Positions 18,219-27,348 of a stretch of 64,000 nt of DNA are shown here, piece by piece. The notes under the pieces are model-generated. The model did not search any database and was not told the origin of the DNA. It worked only from the letters and a program-made list of their open reading frames with translations. Source of the stretch: Nocardia altamirensis NBRC 108246 (GTDB lineage: Bacteria; Actinomycetota; Actinomycetes; Mycobacteriales; Mycobacteriaceae); the NCBI RefSeq assembly GCF_001612685.1, contig NZ_BDAY01000037.1:54059-118058 (forward strand). Reading direction: 5' to 3'. The number at the start of each line of letters is the position of its first letter. Position 1 is the first letter of the stretch. The position numbers and the translations under genes were made by a program.

Positions 18219-18908
18219 CTAAATGCCGAGCTTTGCCATGCGCTCGGCGTGGCTGGCCTGCATGCGCTCGAACAGTGCGGCAATCCCGTTCAGGTCACCG
18301 GTGGCGCTGAGCACCAGCTCGGTCAGCTCGTCGCGCTGCGCCATCACGTACTGCGCCTGGGTGATCGCCTCGCCGAGCAGCCGCCTGCCCCACAGGGTGA
18401 GCCGGTCGCGCTCGGAGCGGCTCTCCTCGACCGCGCGGCGCACCTCTTCGACCACGAACTCGGAGTGGCTGGTTTCGGCGAGCACGTCCCGGACCACCTC
18501 GGCAACCTCGGGGGCGAGCGCACCGGCGATCTCGGTGTAGAAGTCCGCGGCGATGCCGTCGCCGACGTAGAACTTCACCATCGACTCGAGCCAGGTCGAG
18601 GGATCGGTGGAGGCGTGGTAGGCGTCCAGCGCCCGCACGAAGGGCGCCATCGCGTCGAAGATGTCGACGCCGCGGTCGGCCAGTGCCGACTCGAGCGCCT
18701 TGAAGTGTTCCATCTCGGCGGAGGCCATCTTGGCGACCGCGACCTTGCCCCGCAGAGTCGGGGACAGCTTGGCTTCCTCGGCCAGCCGATAGAACGCCGA
18801 GATCTCGCCATAGGCGAGCACCGCGAACAGTTCTATGACCCCAGGGTGGTCGGCGGGGATGGAGTCGGTCGACGAAACACCCAGCGCGGCAGGTGACTGT
18901 GCTCCCAT
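18219..18908 (-). CDS. Ferritin-like fold protein (Rv3210c-like)
   Basis: A 229-residue all-helical protein with the pattern of a four-helix ferritin-like fold. AYGEISAFYRLAEEA and KMASAEMEHFKALESAL carry Glu and E-x-x-H positions, and ETSHSEFVVEEVRRA resembles a second half. It is the last of three minus-strand genes with the hydrolase and SCO6745-type protein. By order it corresponds to Rv3210c, upstream of the helicase. Some family members act on tRNA (MiaE-like), but that is only an analogy. Confidence 0.78.
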   Translation of the reverse strand: MGAQSPAALGVSSTDSIPADHPGVIELFAVLAYGEISAFYRLAEEAKLSPTLRGKVAVAKMASAEMEHFKALESALADRGVDIFDAMAPFVRALDAYHASTDPSTWLESMVKFYVGDGIAADFYTEIAGALAPEVAEVVRDVLAETSHSEFVVEEVRRAVEESRSERDRLTLWGRRLLGEAITQAQYVMAQRDELTELVLSATGDLNGIAALFERMQASHAERMAKLGI

Positions 18909-18938
18909 GCCCCCCAGCCTAGTACCAGGTCTTGCTGC

Positions 18939-20039
18939 CTAGAGAGGCGTGTGAGAATTCGCCTCCGCCAAGAACTTGTCCAGGTATGCCCATGTGGTCG
19001 CGCGGGCCTCGGGTCCGGTGAGGATGCCGAGGTGGCTGCCCGGCGCGGTTTCGTAGCGCACCGTCGCGGCGCCGGTGAGGGTGCGGGTGCCCGCCTCGAC
19101 GGCGGCGGCCGGAGCGATCACGTCCGAGGGGCCGCCGACCAGCAGCACCGGGGCACTCACCTGGGCCAGCTCGATGTGCCGGTCGCCGAGCTGCACGACG
19201 CCCTTGCCGATGTCGTTGTTCAGGATCATCCGGCGCCACAGCTGATCGTAGAAACGACCGGGGTAGCCGGGCATCTCGGCCATGAACCGATCGATCGACT
19301 CCATCCGCGCCAGCGTCTCGGTGCTGGTGATGTTGTTTGCGATGAACCACGGGCGTTTGAGCTCGCGATCCCAGGCGGTGATCTTGTAGGCGAAGCGGGT
19401 CAGCGGCGCGGGCACGCCGCCCGTTGCCCGGATGAGCGTCGACATCCCGAGGCCGCCGGTGAGTTTCGCGGCCGCGCGCAATTGCGGGATGCCTGCGAGC
19501 TTGTCGTAGTCCAGCGGTGCGCCGACGGCGGTGATGGACCGGATCGGCAGTTCGGGATGCGCGGCGGCGGTGAGCAACGCGAGGGTGCCGCCGAGCGACC
19601 AGCCGACCAGATCGACCGGCCTGCCGTCCTGATCGGCGGACGTGCGCAGCACCGCCTCGGGCAGGATCTCGTCGATCCACTCCTCGAAGCCCATGCCCCG
19701 ATCGCCGAAGGTGATGTCGCCGTAGTCGACGACGTAGGGCGTGCGGCCCGTCTCCAGCAGGAAGCCGGCCATGCTCTGGTCGCGACGCAGGTCGAAGCAG
19801 CTGGCAGGCGCGGCCAGCGGCGGCACCAGCAGCACCGCGGAATCCGTTGCGGCCGTTGCGGTGTCGAATTCCGCCTGGGCCGAGTCGAGGTCCGCGCGCT
19901 GCTCGAAGCGACGCAGTTGCCGGTGCGGTTCGTCCCACAGCACCGTCGACGGGGTGGGGTCGGGAGCTTCGACGCCGGGGCCGAAGGTCAGCGCCCACGC
20001 GTTGCGGGCGGCGATCGTGACAGTGTCCGCGATGTTCAC
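18939..20039 (-). CDS. Alpha/beta hydrolase, PHA-synthase-like
   Basis: The 366-residue protein has the nucleophile elbow GWSLGG near residue 160 and a PhaC-like N-terminal pattern, with an active-site His likely in GSHLGIL near the end and an Asp in GPSDVIAP. It may act on acyl esters or polyester precursors; a true PHA synthase would be longer and use Cys, so a hydrolase or lipase is favoured. It lies 30 bases upstream of the ferritin-like gene and 56 bases downstream of the SCO6745-like gene, so the three probably form an operon. Confidence 0.82.
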   Translation of the reverse strand: MNIADTVTIAARNAWALTFGPGVEAPDPTPSTVLWDEPHRQLRRFEQRADLDSAQAEFDTATAATDSAVLLVPPLAAPASCFDLRRDQSMAGFLLETGRTPYVVDYGDITFGDRGMGFEEWIDEILPEAVLRTSADQDGRPVDLVGWSLGGTLALLTAAAHPELPIRSITAVGAPLDYDKLAGIPQLRAAAKLTGGLGMSTLIRATGGVPAPLTRFAYKITAWDRELKRPWFIANNITSTETLARMESIDRFMAEMPGYPGRFYDQLWRRMILNNDIGKGVVQLGDRHIELAQVSAPVLLVGGPSDVIAPAAAVEAGTRTLTGAATVRYETAPGSHLGILTGPEARATTWAYLDKFLAEANSHTPL

Positions 20040-20095
20040 CCGGAAAATGTCTCACATATCGGTACCGGCGGTAACAGGCAAGGCCCGCTTTGCCG

Positions 20096-20953
20096 CTACC
20101 GCTTCCCCATCGCGACCGGGTTCATCGGCGGAACGATGTCCACGTGCAGCCGCTTGACCAGCGGCTCGAGCGAGGTCGTCAGCTCGGTGACGGCGTCGGC
20201 GGACAGCACGGACAGTCCGCCGTTCCAGGCCGCCGCATCGGTGCTCGCCTCCACCCGCTCCAGCAGTTCGCCGCCGCTGTTGGTCAGCGCGGGATTGGTC
20301 GATTCGCCGCGCACCAATCCCCTGGCCCGCAGGTCGTCGAACGCGTCGGACCACTCCGGTTCGGAAAGCCCCCGCGCCCGCCGCATCACCGATTCCGCGA
20401 CCTTGCCCGCCGCTACCTGCATGATCATTGCGTGGCGGCCGGTCAGTCCGTGCGTCACCAGCGCGGCGATGTGCCCGTCGCCACGGTGCTCGCGCAACGA
20501 GGCGCACAGCTGCCACAGTGCGCCGACCGGATCCGCGGGCAGCGGCAGCGCCGCATTCGCCGCGAAGAGCGGCCGTCCGGTCGGATCCGCGGCCTCCTGC
20601 ACCGGAACAAGCAACTCGACCGCGCGCGCACATTCCGCATCGCCCGCCCCGATGCCACGGAGCAACGCGGTGGACAGGTCGAGCCGGACATCGAGACACT
20701 GCTGCGGCGTGGCGCGTGACCACGCCTCGGGTAGCGCCTTATAGATCATTTCCCGATGAAAACCGGCGAAGGTCGCCAGCACTGTGGCGGGGGTCACCGG
20801 GCCGAGCGGCGCGGCCCGAAATGCGAAGTATGTTTGCCAGTAACCGCGCAGCCCGATCGCGACGCCCGCCTCCTTGACACCGGTCCCGAAATAGACCACG
20901 TCATGGAGTGGCTCCAGGGTCGTCCAGATTTGCCGTGCGGGATGAATTGCCAT
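20096..20953 (-). CDS. SCO6745 family protein
   Basis: A 285-residue soluble helical protein starting MAIHPARQIWTTLEPLHDVVYF. It matches the actinobacterial SCO6745 family, whose C-terminus looks like a MarR-type winged helix (WSDAFDDLRARGLV, TNSGGELLERVEAS). ATG 20953 is used; codons upstream belong to the long divergent leader of the helicase gene. It is first in a three-gene minus-strand set with the hydrolase and ferritin-like genes. DNA binding is possible but unproven. Confidence 0.75.
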   Translation of the reverse strand: MAIHPARQIWTTLEPLHDVVYFGTGVKEAGVAIGLRGYWQTYFAFRAAPLGPVTPATVLATFAGFHREMIYKALPEAWSRATPQQCLDVRLDLSTALLRGIGAGDAECARAVELLVPVQEAADPTGRPLFAANAALPLPADPVGALWQLCASLREHRGDGHIAALVTHGLTGRHAMIMQVAAGKVAESVMRRARGLSEPEWSDAFDDLRARGLVRGESTNPALTNSGGELLERVEASTDAAAWNGGLSVLSADAVTELTTSLEPLVKRLHVDIVPPMNPVAMGKR

Positions 20954-21359
20954 GTCGCGCAGCGTACGTCGATGAACAGGCGCGCGGTTACCGGAGATGG
21001 GATTTCGAATAATCGGCGGTGCAATTCGAGTGGCGCACAATATCACGCTACAATCGCAGCGGACAACGAAAATTTTCGCTCGACCGAGTTGCCAGATCTA
21101 TGCGAGCACCGCACCGCGGTACCGACAGATCGGCCTTTCGAGCAGCGGATTCGTCGTTCAGGAAAATGTGCGCGCACCAGCTCCGCATCACCAGTGCGCC
21201 GCGCCGATGTCTCCCGAGGTAGCTGCGCTCCGATCGCCGCACCCGACGACATCCAGAGCGTGGCCGGGTGAGTATCACAGGCGGAGACGTGGTCGTCGCG
21301 GGCCGGCCGGTCCGCCCCACCTCGTGCGCGCGGGACGCGATTACGAGGAAGGCACGAAC
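20954..21359 (+). promoter_or_regulatory. Divergent intergenic region and long helicase 5' leader
   Basis: These 406 bases hold no convincing gene. A good -10 element, TACAAT, is at 21049-21054, with TTCGAG 18 bases before it. Transcription from there would give a leader of about 300 bases. A 12-base perfect palindrome, CGAAAATTTTCG, lies at 21067-21078, just inside the predicted transcript. Long leaders are common on cold-inducible DEAD-box helicase mRNAs. Confidence 0.5.
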
Positions 21360-23090
21360 CTGAGCAAGATCACCGTCGAACAGGAACCCGGGGTGGCGGA
21401 GACGCTGTTGACCGCCGAACTGGACGCAACGCATACCGCACCCACATTTGCCGAATTAGGAGTTCGCGACGAAATCGTCCGCGCGCTCGACGAGATCGGC
21501 ATCGAACGTACTTTCGCTATTCAGGAACTCACCCTGCCGCTCGCGCTCGCCGGTGAGGATCTCATCGGCCAGGCACGCACCGGCATGGGCAAAACCTTCG
21601 GTTTCGGCGTTCCGCTGCTGCACCGCATCGCCACCGCCGACACCGGGACGACGCCGCTGGACGGCACCCCGCGGGCACTGGTCATCGTGCCGACCCGCGA
21701 GCTGTGCATCCAGGTCACCAGCGACCTGGAGAACGCGGGCAAATACCTGACCAACCACCAGGGCGCGCTGAAGGTGGCCTCGATCTACGGTGGCCGCCCC
21801 TACGAGTCGCAGATCGCGGCGCTGCGCACCGGCGTCGACGTCGTCGTCGGCACGCCGGGCCGCCTGCTCGATCTGGCGAACCAGAACCACCTGATCCTCG
21901 GCAAGATCGGCGTGCTCGTGCTCGACGAGGCCGACGAGATGCTCGACCTCGGCTTCCTTCCCGACATCGAGCGCATCCTCACCATGGTCCCGGACAAGCG
22001 CCAGACCATGCTGTTCTCCGCGACCATGCCGGGCCCGATCATCACGCTGGCCCGCACGTTCCTGACCCGCCCGACGCACATCAGGGCCGAGGAACCGCAC
22101 GATTCCGCCGTGCACGACCGCACCGCACAGTTCGTCTACCGCGCACACGCGCTGGACAAGAGCGAGCTGATCGCCAAGATCCTGCAGGCCGAGGGTCGCG
22201 GCGCCACCATGATCTTCACCAGGACCAAGCGCACCGCGCAGAAGGTCGCCGACGATCTGGCCGAGCGCGGCTTCTCGGTCGGCGCCGTGCACGGTGACCT
22301 CGGTCAGATCGCCCGCGAGAAGGCGCTCACCAAGTTCCGCAAGGGCGCCATCGACGTGCTCGTCGCAACCGACGTCGCGGCCCGCGGCATCGACATCGAC
22401 GACATCACGCACGTCATCAACTACCAGTGCCCCGAGGACGAGAAGACCTACGTGCACCGGATCGGGCGCACCGGCCGGGCCGGGCGCACCGGTATCGCGG
22501 TGACGCTGATCGACTGGGACGAGCTGAACCGCTGGGCAGGCATCGACAAGGCGCTCAACCTCGGCATCCCGGAACCGGTGGAGACCTACTCGCGGTCGCC
22601 GCACCTGTTCGCCGAGCTCGGCATCCCCGAGGGTGTCACCGGCACGGTCCGCAAGGCCAAGCCCGCGGAGCGGGACGAGGACGCGGTCGTGGTTGAGCGT
22701 CCGGCGCGGGCACCGCGTAAGCGCAACCGCAAGCGGACCGTGCGCGGCAGGCCGATCGACGAGGCCGCGGCGAACGGGGACGGCGCCGACACCGACGACG
22801 CCGTGGCCAACGGCAGCGACGCGCACCACAACGGCACGCATCCCGCCGACGACGCGGACGAGAACGGGGACAAGCCCGCTCGGCGCGGGCGGAGCAGGCG
22901 GCGCAAGCCCGCGGGCGAGTCCGACAACGGATCCGATTCTGCGGAAACCGCTTCCGACGACAACGACGCCGATGCTGCCGACTCGGCCGACCAGCCTGCC
23001 CGGCGCAGGCGGCGGCGCCGCAAGCCGGCAGGCGATGGCGCCGCCGAGAACAACGGTGTCGCGGTGGAGCCCGCCACGGCTTCGGTCTGA
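21360..23090 (+). CDS. DEAD-box ATP-dependent RNA helicase (RhlE-like, Rv3211 type)
   Basis: The helicase has about 576 residues. Its core carries the Q motif (FAIQELTLPLAL), motif I ARTGMGKT, motif II DEAD, motif III SAT, and motifs IV-VI with VATDVAARGIDID and HRIGRTGRAGR. The C-terminal 130 residues are low-complexity, with alternating acidic/Asn stretches and Arg runs such as RRRRRRRKPAG, suited to RNA binding. The start is unusual: GAGGAAGG lies seven bases before CTG 21360, which begins LSKITVEQEP. GTG 21324 is in frame but has no ribosome site. It is followed after 27 bases by an Rv3212-like gene. It probably acts in RNA unwinding or ribosome assembly. Confidence 0.92.
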   Translation: MSKITVEQEPGVAETLLTAELDATHTAPTFAELGVRDEIVRALDEIGIERTFAIQELTLPLALAGEDLIGQARTGMGKTFGFGVPLLHRIATADTGTTPLDGTPRALVIVPTRELCIQVTSDLENAGKYLTNHQGALKVASIYGGRPYESQIAALRTGVDVVVGTPGRLLDLANQNHLILGKIGVLVLDEADEMLDLGFLPDIERILTMVPDKRQTMLFSATMPGPIITLARTFLTRPTHIRAEEPHDSAVHDRTAQFVYRAHALDKSELIAKILQAEGRGATMIFTRTKRTAQKVADDLAERGFSVGAVHGDLGQIAREKALTKFRKGAIDVLVATDVAARGIDIDDITHVINYQCPEDEKTYVHRIGRTGRAGRTGIAVTLIDWDELNRWAGIDKALNLGIPEPVETYSRSPHLFAELGIPEGVTGTVRKAKPAERDEDAVVVERPARAPRKRNRKRTVRGRPIDEAAANGDGADTDDAVANGSDAHHNGTHPADDADENGDKPARRGRSRRRKPAGESDNGSDSAETASDDNDADAADSADQPARRRRRRRKPAGDGAAENNGVAVEPATASV

Positions 23091-23117
23091 CCGACCGGAT
23101 CCGTTACTCTCGCAATC

Positions 23118-24353
23118 GTGCTCGCACCCGAGCGGCGAACGCGCGCCGATGTCGTCTCCGCTGCCGCGATCGCCGTACTCGTGGTGATCGCGGCGGTGGT
23201 GGTGTGGGCGCGTAGCGATGCCAACAGCACCGAATCCGTCACCGCGGCCGCGCCCGTGCCGACGCCGGTCGCGGCCGACCAGCTGCCGACCGCAGTGCGC
23301 GAGCTGTGGCATGCCCCGGATCCGGCGGCCGCCAGAGCGTTGACCGCGGCGGGCGTCGTGGTCACCGGCGCCGAAGGCACGGTGATCGGCCATGATCCGC
23401 GCACCGGCAACGAGCTGTGGCGCTATCGGCGCGACCTGCCGCTCTGCGGGCTCGAGAGCCAGGCCGCGACCGTGGTCGCGGTATATCTGGATCAACGCGG
23501 GTGCAGTCAGGCGACGCTGCTGGCCGGTGACAGCGGGGCCAGGCGCACCGCGCGCACCAGCTACATGGACCCGTCCGTGCGGTTGTCGGTCGACGGCACC
23601 TACATGCTGGCGCAGGGGCCGAAGCGACTGGAGATGTGGCGTTCGGATCTGGTGCGCACCATCGAGTACGGGTTCGTCGACGCGCCGGTGAACGTGAAAA
23701 CCCAACCGCGCAAAGGCTGTGCGCTGCTGTCGTCGGGCTCCAGCCCGTCCCGGCTCGCGGTGCTTGAGCGCTGCCCGGAGGACGCGGCCGACCGGCTCAC
23801 CGTGTTGAATCCCGCGCCGAAGGACAACACGGTGCCCGAGGAGTACGGATCGCACGTATTGGCCGGTCCCGGAACGGATTCCGCCGACGCGAAGGTCCTC
23901 GCGGTGTCGGACAACAGGATCGTGCTCTACCTGCCCGGTGCACCGGCCGCCGCAGGCGCCGAGGCGACATCGCCGCGACTGGCCGTCTTCGATGCCACCG
24001 GCAATCCGATTGTGGTGCACCAGCTTTCGGCACCGTTGAGTGACAAGACGACGACCACCCGAATCGGTTCGGCCTACCTGGTTTTCACCGGCAACAGCCT
24101 GATCGCGTTGAACGGCAGCACCTTCGATCCGCTCTGGACCGCGGCCAGCGCGCTCGGCTCCCCCGCCGCGATGGCAGGCAAACTGCTCATGCCGACACCG
24201 GGTGCGCTCGCGGTCCTCGATCCGGCGTCCGGCGGCGAGGTCGCCCGTATCCCGGTGAACCGCACCGAATACACCGGCGCCCCCATCTCACTCGCGGTGC
24301 TCGGCACGACGATTCTCGAGCAACGCGGCACCGAGCTCTACGCGCTCGGCTGA
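23118..24353 (+). CDS. Membrane-anchored PQQ-like beta-propeller protein (Rv3212-like)
   Basis: A 411-residue protein with a short cytoplasmic tail, one membrane helix at about residues 12-32, and an extracytoplasmic domain of repeated beta blades (GTVIGHDPRTGNELWRYRR, LIALNGSTFDPLWTAA). PQQ-type propellers of this kind are scaffolds rather than quinoproteins in actinobacteria. Paired cysteines in the outer domain suggest disulfides. GTG 23118 is the start, 27 bases after the helicase stop, as Rv3212 follows Rv3211. The function is unknown. Confidence 0.82.
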   Translation: MLAPERRTRADVVSAAAIAVLVVIAAVVVWARSDANSTESVTAAAPVPTPVAADQLPTAVRELWHAPDPAAARALTAAGVVVTGAEGTVIGHDPRTGNELWRYRRDLPLCGLESQAATVVAVYLDQRGCSQATLLAGDSGARRTARTSYMDPSVRLSVDGTYMLAQGPKRLEMWRSDLVRTIEYGFVDAPVNVKTQPRKGCALLSSGSSPSRLAVLERCPEDAADRLTVLNPAPKDNTVPEEYGSHVLAGPGTDSADAKVLAVSDNRIVLYLPGAPAAAGAEATSPRLAVFDATGNPIVVHQLSAPLSDKTTTTRIGSAYLVFTGNSLIALNGSTFDPLWTAASALGSPAAMAGKLLMPTPGALAVLDPASGGEVARIPVNRTEYTGAPISLAVLGTTILEQRGTELYALG

Positions 24354-24412
24354 GCGCCCCACCCATGGGAAGACCGGCTTGATTTGCGGGGGCTGTGCGG
24401 CACACTGCGGTG

Positions 24413-24913
24413 ATGAGTGAAACTGAGCCCTCGGCAGCGGAATCGACCGTCACGTCCTATGACGACCCGGACGCACCGTGGAACCAGGACTTCTCCGACA
24501 CGGAGCTGGCGAACTGGAACGACGACGTCATCGAGGAATTCCGCAGCAACGGCGGTAAGGTTGGCGGCTCCTACGCGGGCGCCGAGCTGCTGCTGTTGAC
24601 CACCACCGGGGCCAAGAGCGGCAAGCCGCGAACGGTTCCGCTCGGCGTGCTTCGCCGCGACGACACCCTCTACCTGAGCTCGTTCATCGAGGACAAGTAC
24701 CCGGCCTGGTACCACAACGTCAAGGTGAACCCGCAGGTCACCGTCGAGCTGGCGGGCTCGACCCAGCACGGCACCGCGCACGTGCTCGCGGGGGCGGAGT
24801 ACGACGAGTTCGCGAACTGGGCGCTCACCAACAACCCGTTCCTCGCCGACTTCCAGGCCAAGGTCGAACTCCCGATTCCGCTGGTGGTGCTGACCCTCGA
24901 CCAGCCGAGCTGA
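24413..24913 (+). CDS. Deazaflavin (F420)-dependent nitroreductase-family protein
   Basis: The 166-residue protein has the Ddn/FDOR-A fold: LLLLTTTGAKSGKPRTVPLGVLRR for phosphate contact of F420, then DKYPAWYHNVKVNPQVTVELAG. Members use reduced F420 to reduce quinones or nitro compounds at the membrane. ATG 24413 is preferred; GTG 24395 would add six residues. It stands alone between the propeller gene and the phosphatase. F420 use is inferred from the family. Confidence 0.88.
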   Translation: MSETEPSAAESTVTSYDDPDAPWNQDFSDTELANWNDDVIEEFRSNGGKVGGSYAGAELLLLTTTGAKSGKPRTVPLGVLRRDDTLYLSSFIEDKYPAWYHNVKVNPQVTVELAGSTQHGTAHVLAGAEYDEFANWALTNNPFLADFQAKVELPIPLVVLTLDQPS

Positions 24914-24971
24914 CCGGCGCTGCCGCGGGGCCGGACGGCACAGTTCGGCCCCGGTGAACCATGATGGATTC

Positions 24972-25571
24972 ATGTCCGCCCTCGACGATGCCCGACTGGT
25001 GCTGCTTCGACACGGGGAAACCACCTGGTCCACCCAGCACAAGCACACCGGCCGCAGCGATCTGCCCCTCACCGAGCACGGCGAGGAGCAGGCGCGGGCC
25101 GCAGGGCCGCTGCTTGCCGCGCTGAAGCTGCGCGACCCGCTGGTGTTCACCAGCCCGCGCAGCCGGGTCATGCGCACCGCGGAGCTGGCCGGGCTCACCG
25201 CCGCCACGGTCGATGCCGACCTGGCGGAATGGGACTACGGCGACTACGAGGGCCTGACCACTCCCGAGATCCGCGAATCCGCACCGGGCTGGACCATTTG
25301 GACCGGCGCCGTGCCAGGGGGCGAGTCCGCCGACGCGGTGCGGGCTCGTGCGGATCGCGTCCTCGATTCGATGGAACCCGTGCTGCCGGAACGGGATATC
25401 GTCCTCGTCGGGCACGGGCACTTCTCCAGGGCGTTGATCGCCCGCTGGGCCGAATTCGATATCAGGGAGGGCCGCCGGTTCGCCATGTCGACCGGCGCGC
25501 TCACCGTGCTCGGTTACGAGCACGAGACGCGAACCGTCCTGGCGCACAACCTCGTTCCCACCACCAGCTGA
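24972..25571 (+). CDS. Histidine phosphatase family protein (Rv3214-like)
   Basis: A 199-residue member of the phosphoglycerate-mutase-like superfamily. The catalytic motif LLRHGETTWS is near residue 13 and the second catalytic His is in VGHGHFSR near residue 150. Position after the Rv3212/F420 genes matches Rv3214, annotated gpm2 but characterised as an acid phosphatase. The short loops favour phosphatase over mutase activity. ATG 24972 begins MSALDDARLVLLRHG. Confidence 0.88.
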   Translation: MSALDDARLVLLRHGETTWSTQHKHTGRSDLPLTEHGEEQARAAGPLLAALKLRDPLVFTSPRSRVMRTAELAGLTAATVDADLAEWDYGDYEGLTTPEIRESAPGWTIWTGAVPGGESADAVRARADRVLDSMEPVLPERDIVLVGHGHFSRALIARWAEFDIREGRRFAMSTGALTVLGYEHETRTVLAHNLVPTTS

Positions 25572-25608
25572 TCCCTCGCTCGAGTTACCCACCGCAATGG
25601 AGCTACCC

Positions 25609-26091
25609 GTGACTGCAGAACTACGCCGCGCCGTCCCCGCCGACGTGCCGGGCCTGGTCGACCTCATCCACGATCTCGCCGAATACGAGAAGGCGAGCGA
25701 CGAGTGCACGGTCACCGCCGCACAATTGGACACCGCGCTGTTCGGTCCGGCCGCAAAGGTCTTCGCGCACGTGGTCGCCGAGGGCGACGCGCTGGTCGGC
25801 TGCGCGATCTGGTTCCTCAACTTCTCCACCTGGGACGGCGTGCACGGCATCTATCTGGAGGACCTCTACGTCAAGCCGGAGACCCGCGGCAAGGGCTACG
25901 GCAAGGCGCTGCTCGCCGCGCTGGCGAAGGAGGCGGTCGACAACGGCTACAGCAGGCTCTCCTGGGCCGTGCTCACCTGGAACAAGCCCTCGATCGATTT
26001 CTACGAATCCCTCGGCGCCGCAGTGCAAGACGAGTGGGTCGGCTATCGGCTCACCGGCTCGGCCCTCGACACCCTCGCCAAGGAAGCGTAG
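25609..26091 (+). CDS. GNAT N-acetyltransferase (diamine acetyltransferase-like)
   Basis: The 160-residue protein has a complete GNAT fold, with the acetyl-CoA loop VKPETRGKGYGKALLAALAKEA and an SSAT-like front segment, LVDLIHDLAEYEKASDECTV. The second half reads YSRLSWAVLTWNKPSIDFYESLGA. Similar proteins acetylate polyamines or thialysine. GGAG lies six bases before GTG 25609; ATG 25597 overlaps that site. It follows the phosphatase and precedes endonuclease V, possibly co-transcribed. Confidence 0.9.
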   Translation: MTAELRRAVPADVPGLVDLIHDLAEYEKASDECTVTAAQLDTALFGPAAKVFAHVVAEGDALVGCAIWFLNFSTWDGVHGIYLEDLYVKPETRGKGYGKALLAALAKEAVDNGYSRLSWAVLTWNKPSIDFYESLGAAVQDEWVGYRLTGSALDTLAKEA

Positions 26092-26105
26092 TAAGTTCAC
26101 CCACA

Positions 26106-26804
26106 ATGACTTGGCTCGGACACATCGACGAACTCACCTGGCCGACCACGCCGGACGAGGCAATGGCGATCCAGGACGAACTGCGCCCCAAGGTGGAAAC
26201 CACCACGCGGGCACAGGAATTCAGGACCATCGCCGGACTCGACTGCGCCTATGCCGACACCGGCGCGGTGGCCGCGGCCGCCGTCGTCGTGCTGGCCCAG
26301 ACGCTGGAAACCGTCGATTCGGCGGTCGCCCACGGCTTCTCGGAGTTCCCGTACTACCCAGGGCTGCTCGCGTTCCGCGAGCTGCCGACGACCATGCAGG
26401 TGCTGGAGCGACTCAGCACCGCACCGGACCTCTTGGTGTGCGACGCACAGGGTTTGGCGCATCCACGGCGCCTCGGCCTTGCCTGCCACATCGGCGTGCT
26501 GACCGGTGTTCCGACGATCGGCGTCGCCAAATCCGTGTGGGGCGACTACCTCGAACCCGGCCCAGAGCGCGGCGCACGCACCGACGTCACCATCGATGGC
26601 GAGGTGGTCGGCAGCGCGTTGCGCACCAGGGCAGGCGTGAAACCGGTCTTCGTCTCGGTCGGCCATCGCATCGACCTGGATACCGCGTGCGCTCAGGTGC
26701 TCGCCCTGACGCCGCGCTACCGGCTTCCGGAAACCACGCGCCGGGCCGACGCGCTCTGCCGGGCCGCGCTACGCACCGCAGGCACCGTGGTCAACGGCGC
26801 CTGA
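26106..26804 (+). CDS. nfi: Endonuclease V
   Basis: The 232-residue enzyme cleaves DNA near deoxyinosine and so repairs adenine deamination. It has the catalytic Asp in AGLDCAYAD, the Glu in LLAFREL, and the second Asp in LLVCDAQGLAHPRRLGLACH, all spaced as in the family. The YYPGLLAFRE wedge region is present (PYYPG). ATG 26106 follows the GNAT stop by 14 bases, so the genes may be co-transcribed. It faces the membrane protein gene across eight bases. Confidence 0.93.
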   Translation: MTWLGHIDELTWPTTPDEAMAIQDELRPKVETTTRAQEFRTIAGLDCAYADTGAVAAAAVVVLAQTLETVDSAVAHGFSEFPYYPGLLAFRELPTTMQVLERLSTAPDLLVCDAQGLAHPRRLGLACHIGVLTGVPTIGVAKSVWGDYLEPGPERGARTDVTIDGEVVGSALRTRAGVKPVFVSVGHRIDLDTACAQVLALTPRYRLPETTRRADALCRAALRTAGTVVNGA

Positions 26805-26812
26805 GCGCGGCA

Positions 26813-27250
26813 TCACTCGCGAGTGGCGCCGGGATCGACGCCGTATTCCTCGGCCATCCAGCGGGTGGACGGCGGGGCGAACAGCAGCACCAGCGCGCCG
26901 ACGGCAACGACGGCGAGCAGCGTGCCGAACACCGGCTGATGCGAGTCGGTGAGCAGCGACCATGCCACCGGAAGCAGCAGCAGCTGAGCGATGACGGCGA
27001 TCGCTCGGCCCCAACGCTTTCCGAGCAACAGGCCGATGCCTGCGGCGAGCACGCCGCCGCCGAGGATGCCGAACCACGCCGCGGTGCCGTACCCGCTCGT
27101 CGCGGATTGATCGTGACCGAGCAGCCCGCGCACGATCAACACCAGCGCCACGGTGACGGCGACGGCGCCCTCCAGTGTCACCAATCCGCCCGCGCCACGG
27201 ACCGTCGTCGGCACGCCACCGGAACCGCCATCCTTGCCTCGTTCAGCCAC
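26813..27250 (-). CDS. Integral membrane protein (Rv3217c-like)
   Basis: A 145-residue protein with four hydrophobic helices (around residues 27-45, 57-75, 82-99 and 107-124) and short loops. No catalytic motif is seen. Its position opposite a diacylglycerol-kinase-like gene matches Rv3217c. The function is unknown. It is convergent with endonuclease V and divergent from the kinase gene. Confidence 0.8.
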   Translation of the reverse strand: MAERGKDGGSGGVPTTVRGAGGLVTLEGAVAVTVALVLIVRGLLGHDQSATSGYGTAAWFGILGGGVLAAGIGLLLGKRWGRAIAVIAQLLLLPVAWSLLTDSHQPVFGTLLAVVAVGALVLLFAPPSTRWMAEEYGVDPGATRE

Positions 27251-27348
27251 CCGGCAAGCCTACGACCCGCTGTAGTGACGGTGGCTGCTGGCGGGTCCGG
27301 TTCAGCGGCTTTTCGGACCGTTCGGCGCTGACGATTAGGCTGCGCATT

